From Deinandra increscens subsp. villosa (Eukaryota; Streptophyta; Magnoliopsida; Asterales; Asteraceae), in NCBI GenBank assembly GCA_039602395.1, contig JBCNJP010000007.1, positions 106,301,387 through 106,365,386 on the forward strand: a stretch of DNA of 64,000 nt, in the 5' to 3' direction. Shown here one piece after another: positions 61,847 to 64,000 of the stretch. A model generated the notes under the pieces. It did not search any database and was not told the origin of the DNA. It saw only the letters and a list, made by a program, of their open reading frames with translations. The first letter of the stretch is position 1, and each line of letters starts with the position of its first letter. The translations under genes and the position numbers were made by a program.

Positions 61847-64000
61847 GTAAACATAATTTTAAAAAAATAAATAAAGTTCTCATTTCTTGATCATTCAACG
61901 AAATAGATGAACAAAATAATAGGAAATGTAATTTTTTTTAACCAATGTTATTAATCTACTTATGTGACTATGACATTGAAGTCCGTATCAAATATTACTA
62001 CTTCATAGGGTGACAAATATGCAAGTTGGGTGTTACAAAACAAAAAGGTTGAAGCAGGTTCGGTAGGACATTGGTTTAAGGTGGGCAAATACACATTTTT
62101 GTTCATTTTACAAACAATTAATGTGTTAATTATAGTTTTAAAAAATGTCATTAAAAATAATCTTAAACTTTAAATAAAATGGTTTAAGAGGTTGTACACA
62201 TTAATTTGAAAATAAAATCGCTTCTGGGCTGCCACTTGCATAGGACATTTTATATATTTTCTCCCTCTAAAAGTTTTTCTTTTCTTTTTCAGCTTGACAA
62301 AGACCCATCGAAGAGGGCTCTTCGGTCAAGTAAAAAAAAAGCCGACCTAAATTCAAACTAGGTTGTCTCGAATGCAAAAGTAGCAAATTTGGGAGATGAC
62401 TTAGAGAAACATTCTCATGTGGTATGATTTCATTAGGTTATAATGTGTGTTTATTTTATTTACAGAAAAAATCATAGAACAACACAAGTTGGTGCTCGAG
62501 TTGATAAGTACTCTATTTTATGAAGGAATAGATTATGTTATTCTAAAACAATATAACTTTGCACTCATACTCGAGTCAATGTCTGTTTGATTAATATTTT
62601 GGGAGTTTTAAAACAATAACTTTTCAGGTTTCATGTTAGTTAAAAATGGGAGTTTTGAGCTTTTATGTTTGGAGGAATCTCTATGTGGTTATGTGAAGTA
62701 ATTAGTGTTAGCATTGAAGGTTCTTTTCATAAGTTTTTCAGTCTCTATTTCTTTGTCAGGTTTATTGTGTCTGTAGTTGAACTCCTTTGAATTTTATATG
62801 TCATGCGAAGTGATGGATCACCACGAAGTAATGAGCAATACTAAATTGACTAATGCGATTGTTTTTTGAATTTTAATGTCCTTTATTTCTTTTATTTCTT
62901 TGTTCTTGTGGTTCAATGTGTATCTTTTATAAATTGTATATTGTATAATTATATTTATTGACAGTTAATATAATCCACATGTTAATTACCACAATTATAA
63001 AAGTTGTTAATATAATCCATGTGTTAATTATGATGCGAGATTTGAATTAGTGTATACGCTGTGAAAGGATTTCACGGTCGGATCAATACTTGTGCATTTA
63101 AGCAATGTTCGAATCAATGCTCTTTTTTAATGTTGTCTAGAATCATGGGTTTGAATTAGTAACTCTAGGCCCTCTTGGCATTAGTTATGTTTTTTATTAT
63201 TAATAACTAAGGTTGATGTTTGGATACATGTTTCCTACCTAATTATTGCTAGCTCTACTCACTCTTACACGTTGATCATTAGTTACACTTGTCCCCTTTG
63301 GATGCAACAAAACCATCCCATACGTTTGAGGCACTGACATGCTTATAAGACACTAAAAATTGTATGAGATACTTCGTTTTACAACTTTTTTATGAGATTA
63401 TAAACTTAACAACAATAAACATTTACATAAGTTGTCTTTTTTTATTGTAAGAAACTCCTTATATAGATATTTAGTAAAAGTCAACCAATTTTCACTTATA
63501 ATTCTAAATAATTACATCAAAAAATAGAAGATTTCTTCTATTCACGCATGTATACTTATGGTGATTTATATCTCAAATTGATAATCTATGTTTTGAGCAA
63601 GGCTCCATTATTGTAAGTTTCATCCACTTTAGTCTATGATATATGAATATATTTATTGAGCGAATATAGATTTCAATTCTTATACTTTGACTTTTAATGG
63701 TATAGAATGAATGAGTGTATGTTTGTGCTAATTTTGGCTTCCTGGTTAATTTTAAACAAAAACACCAATGTTGCCATAATGGAATTTATGGAAAAAATTA
63801 CTAATTTACACAAATTTTATATTGGACCTCTACTCATATTTCTGGTGTGCTTTAAAGGCAAGTCAAGACAAGTCAAATCAATCATGTGATATCAAGTGTT
63901 TAGGTAATCTCAAAGCCTAAAGAATTTTCCTTGCTATGAGGTATGAGTACATGAGAAAAATTCCACGCCATACCAAATATAATTCCTCCATTTGTGAGTC
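61847..64000. other. AT-rich terminal spacer
   Basis: A short frame after an acceptor at about 62292 (LDKDPSKRALRSSKKKADL) is not recognised. Nothing else could be supported to the end of the window. Confidence 0.35.

Overview
This is a piece of plant nuclear genome, almost certainly a eudicot. The evidence is three spliced plant genes (a PDF1-like epidermal protein, an epsilon-group 14-3-3 protein and a chloroplast ketol-acid reductoisomerase), long AT-rich spacers, and many plant transposon families. An Asteraceae origin is plausible from the style of the repeats, but I cannot prove it. There is no bacterial, viral or CRISPR content.

Layout. 1-8.6 kb: simple repeats, a foldback element, a tRNA-Ala-like relic, a Pack-MULE-like element (4274-5630) and a hAT MITE (5721-6175). 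8.65-11.2 kb: the PDF1-like gene with an exact L1 box upstream and a MITE in each of its two introns. 11.6-14.9 kb: a decayed LINE (minus strand) next to a Copia LTR with its primer-binding site. 15.8-19.1 kb: a Tourist-like MITE, an RTE-type relic, a Pack-MULE carrying a GT64 glycosyltransferase fragment (17450-18569), and a 463-bp near-perfect hairpin element (18598-19060). 20.3-25.0 kb: no intact gene; a probable decayed Helitron with an RPA/OB-fold-like exon and a GC-rich terminal hairpin. 25.2-29.8 kb: a SINE, a MITE and the intact 14-3-3 gene. 30.4-33 kb: a second LINE tail and a MITE. 33.7-36.4 kb: the intact KARI gene on the minus strand, with a 917-bp PIF/Harbinger derivative about 100 bp above its TATA box. 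37.6-38.9 kb: a long-TIR MULE and a SINE. 40.8-44.8 kb: a complete 3,998-bp PIF/Harbinger element with an intact transposase and a broken convergent second gene; a small Helitron sits in its right arm. 45.3-64 kb: mostly gene-poor, with a degenerate tandem array, several hAT and Tourist-like MITEs, Copia pol fragments flanking a scrap of plastid 16S rDNA, and exon-sized relics of a 14-3-3 gene and a WAT1/EamA transporter.

The three host genes are unrelated in function: epidermal cell wall, phosphoprotein-binding regulation and branched-chain amino acid synthesis. The dominant theme is nested transposition. For most elements I found both ends and the target-site duplication by eye, so the boundaries are exact to the base where given. 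Coding exon boundaries were set by frame, GT/AG sites and family knowledge, and in all three genes the summed exon lengths give an uninterrupted frame.
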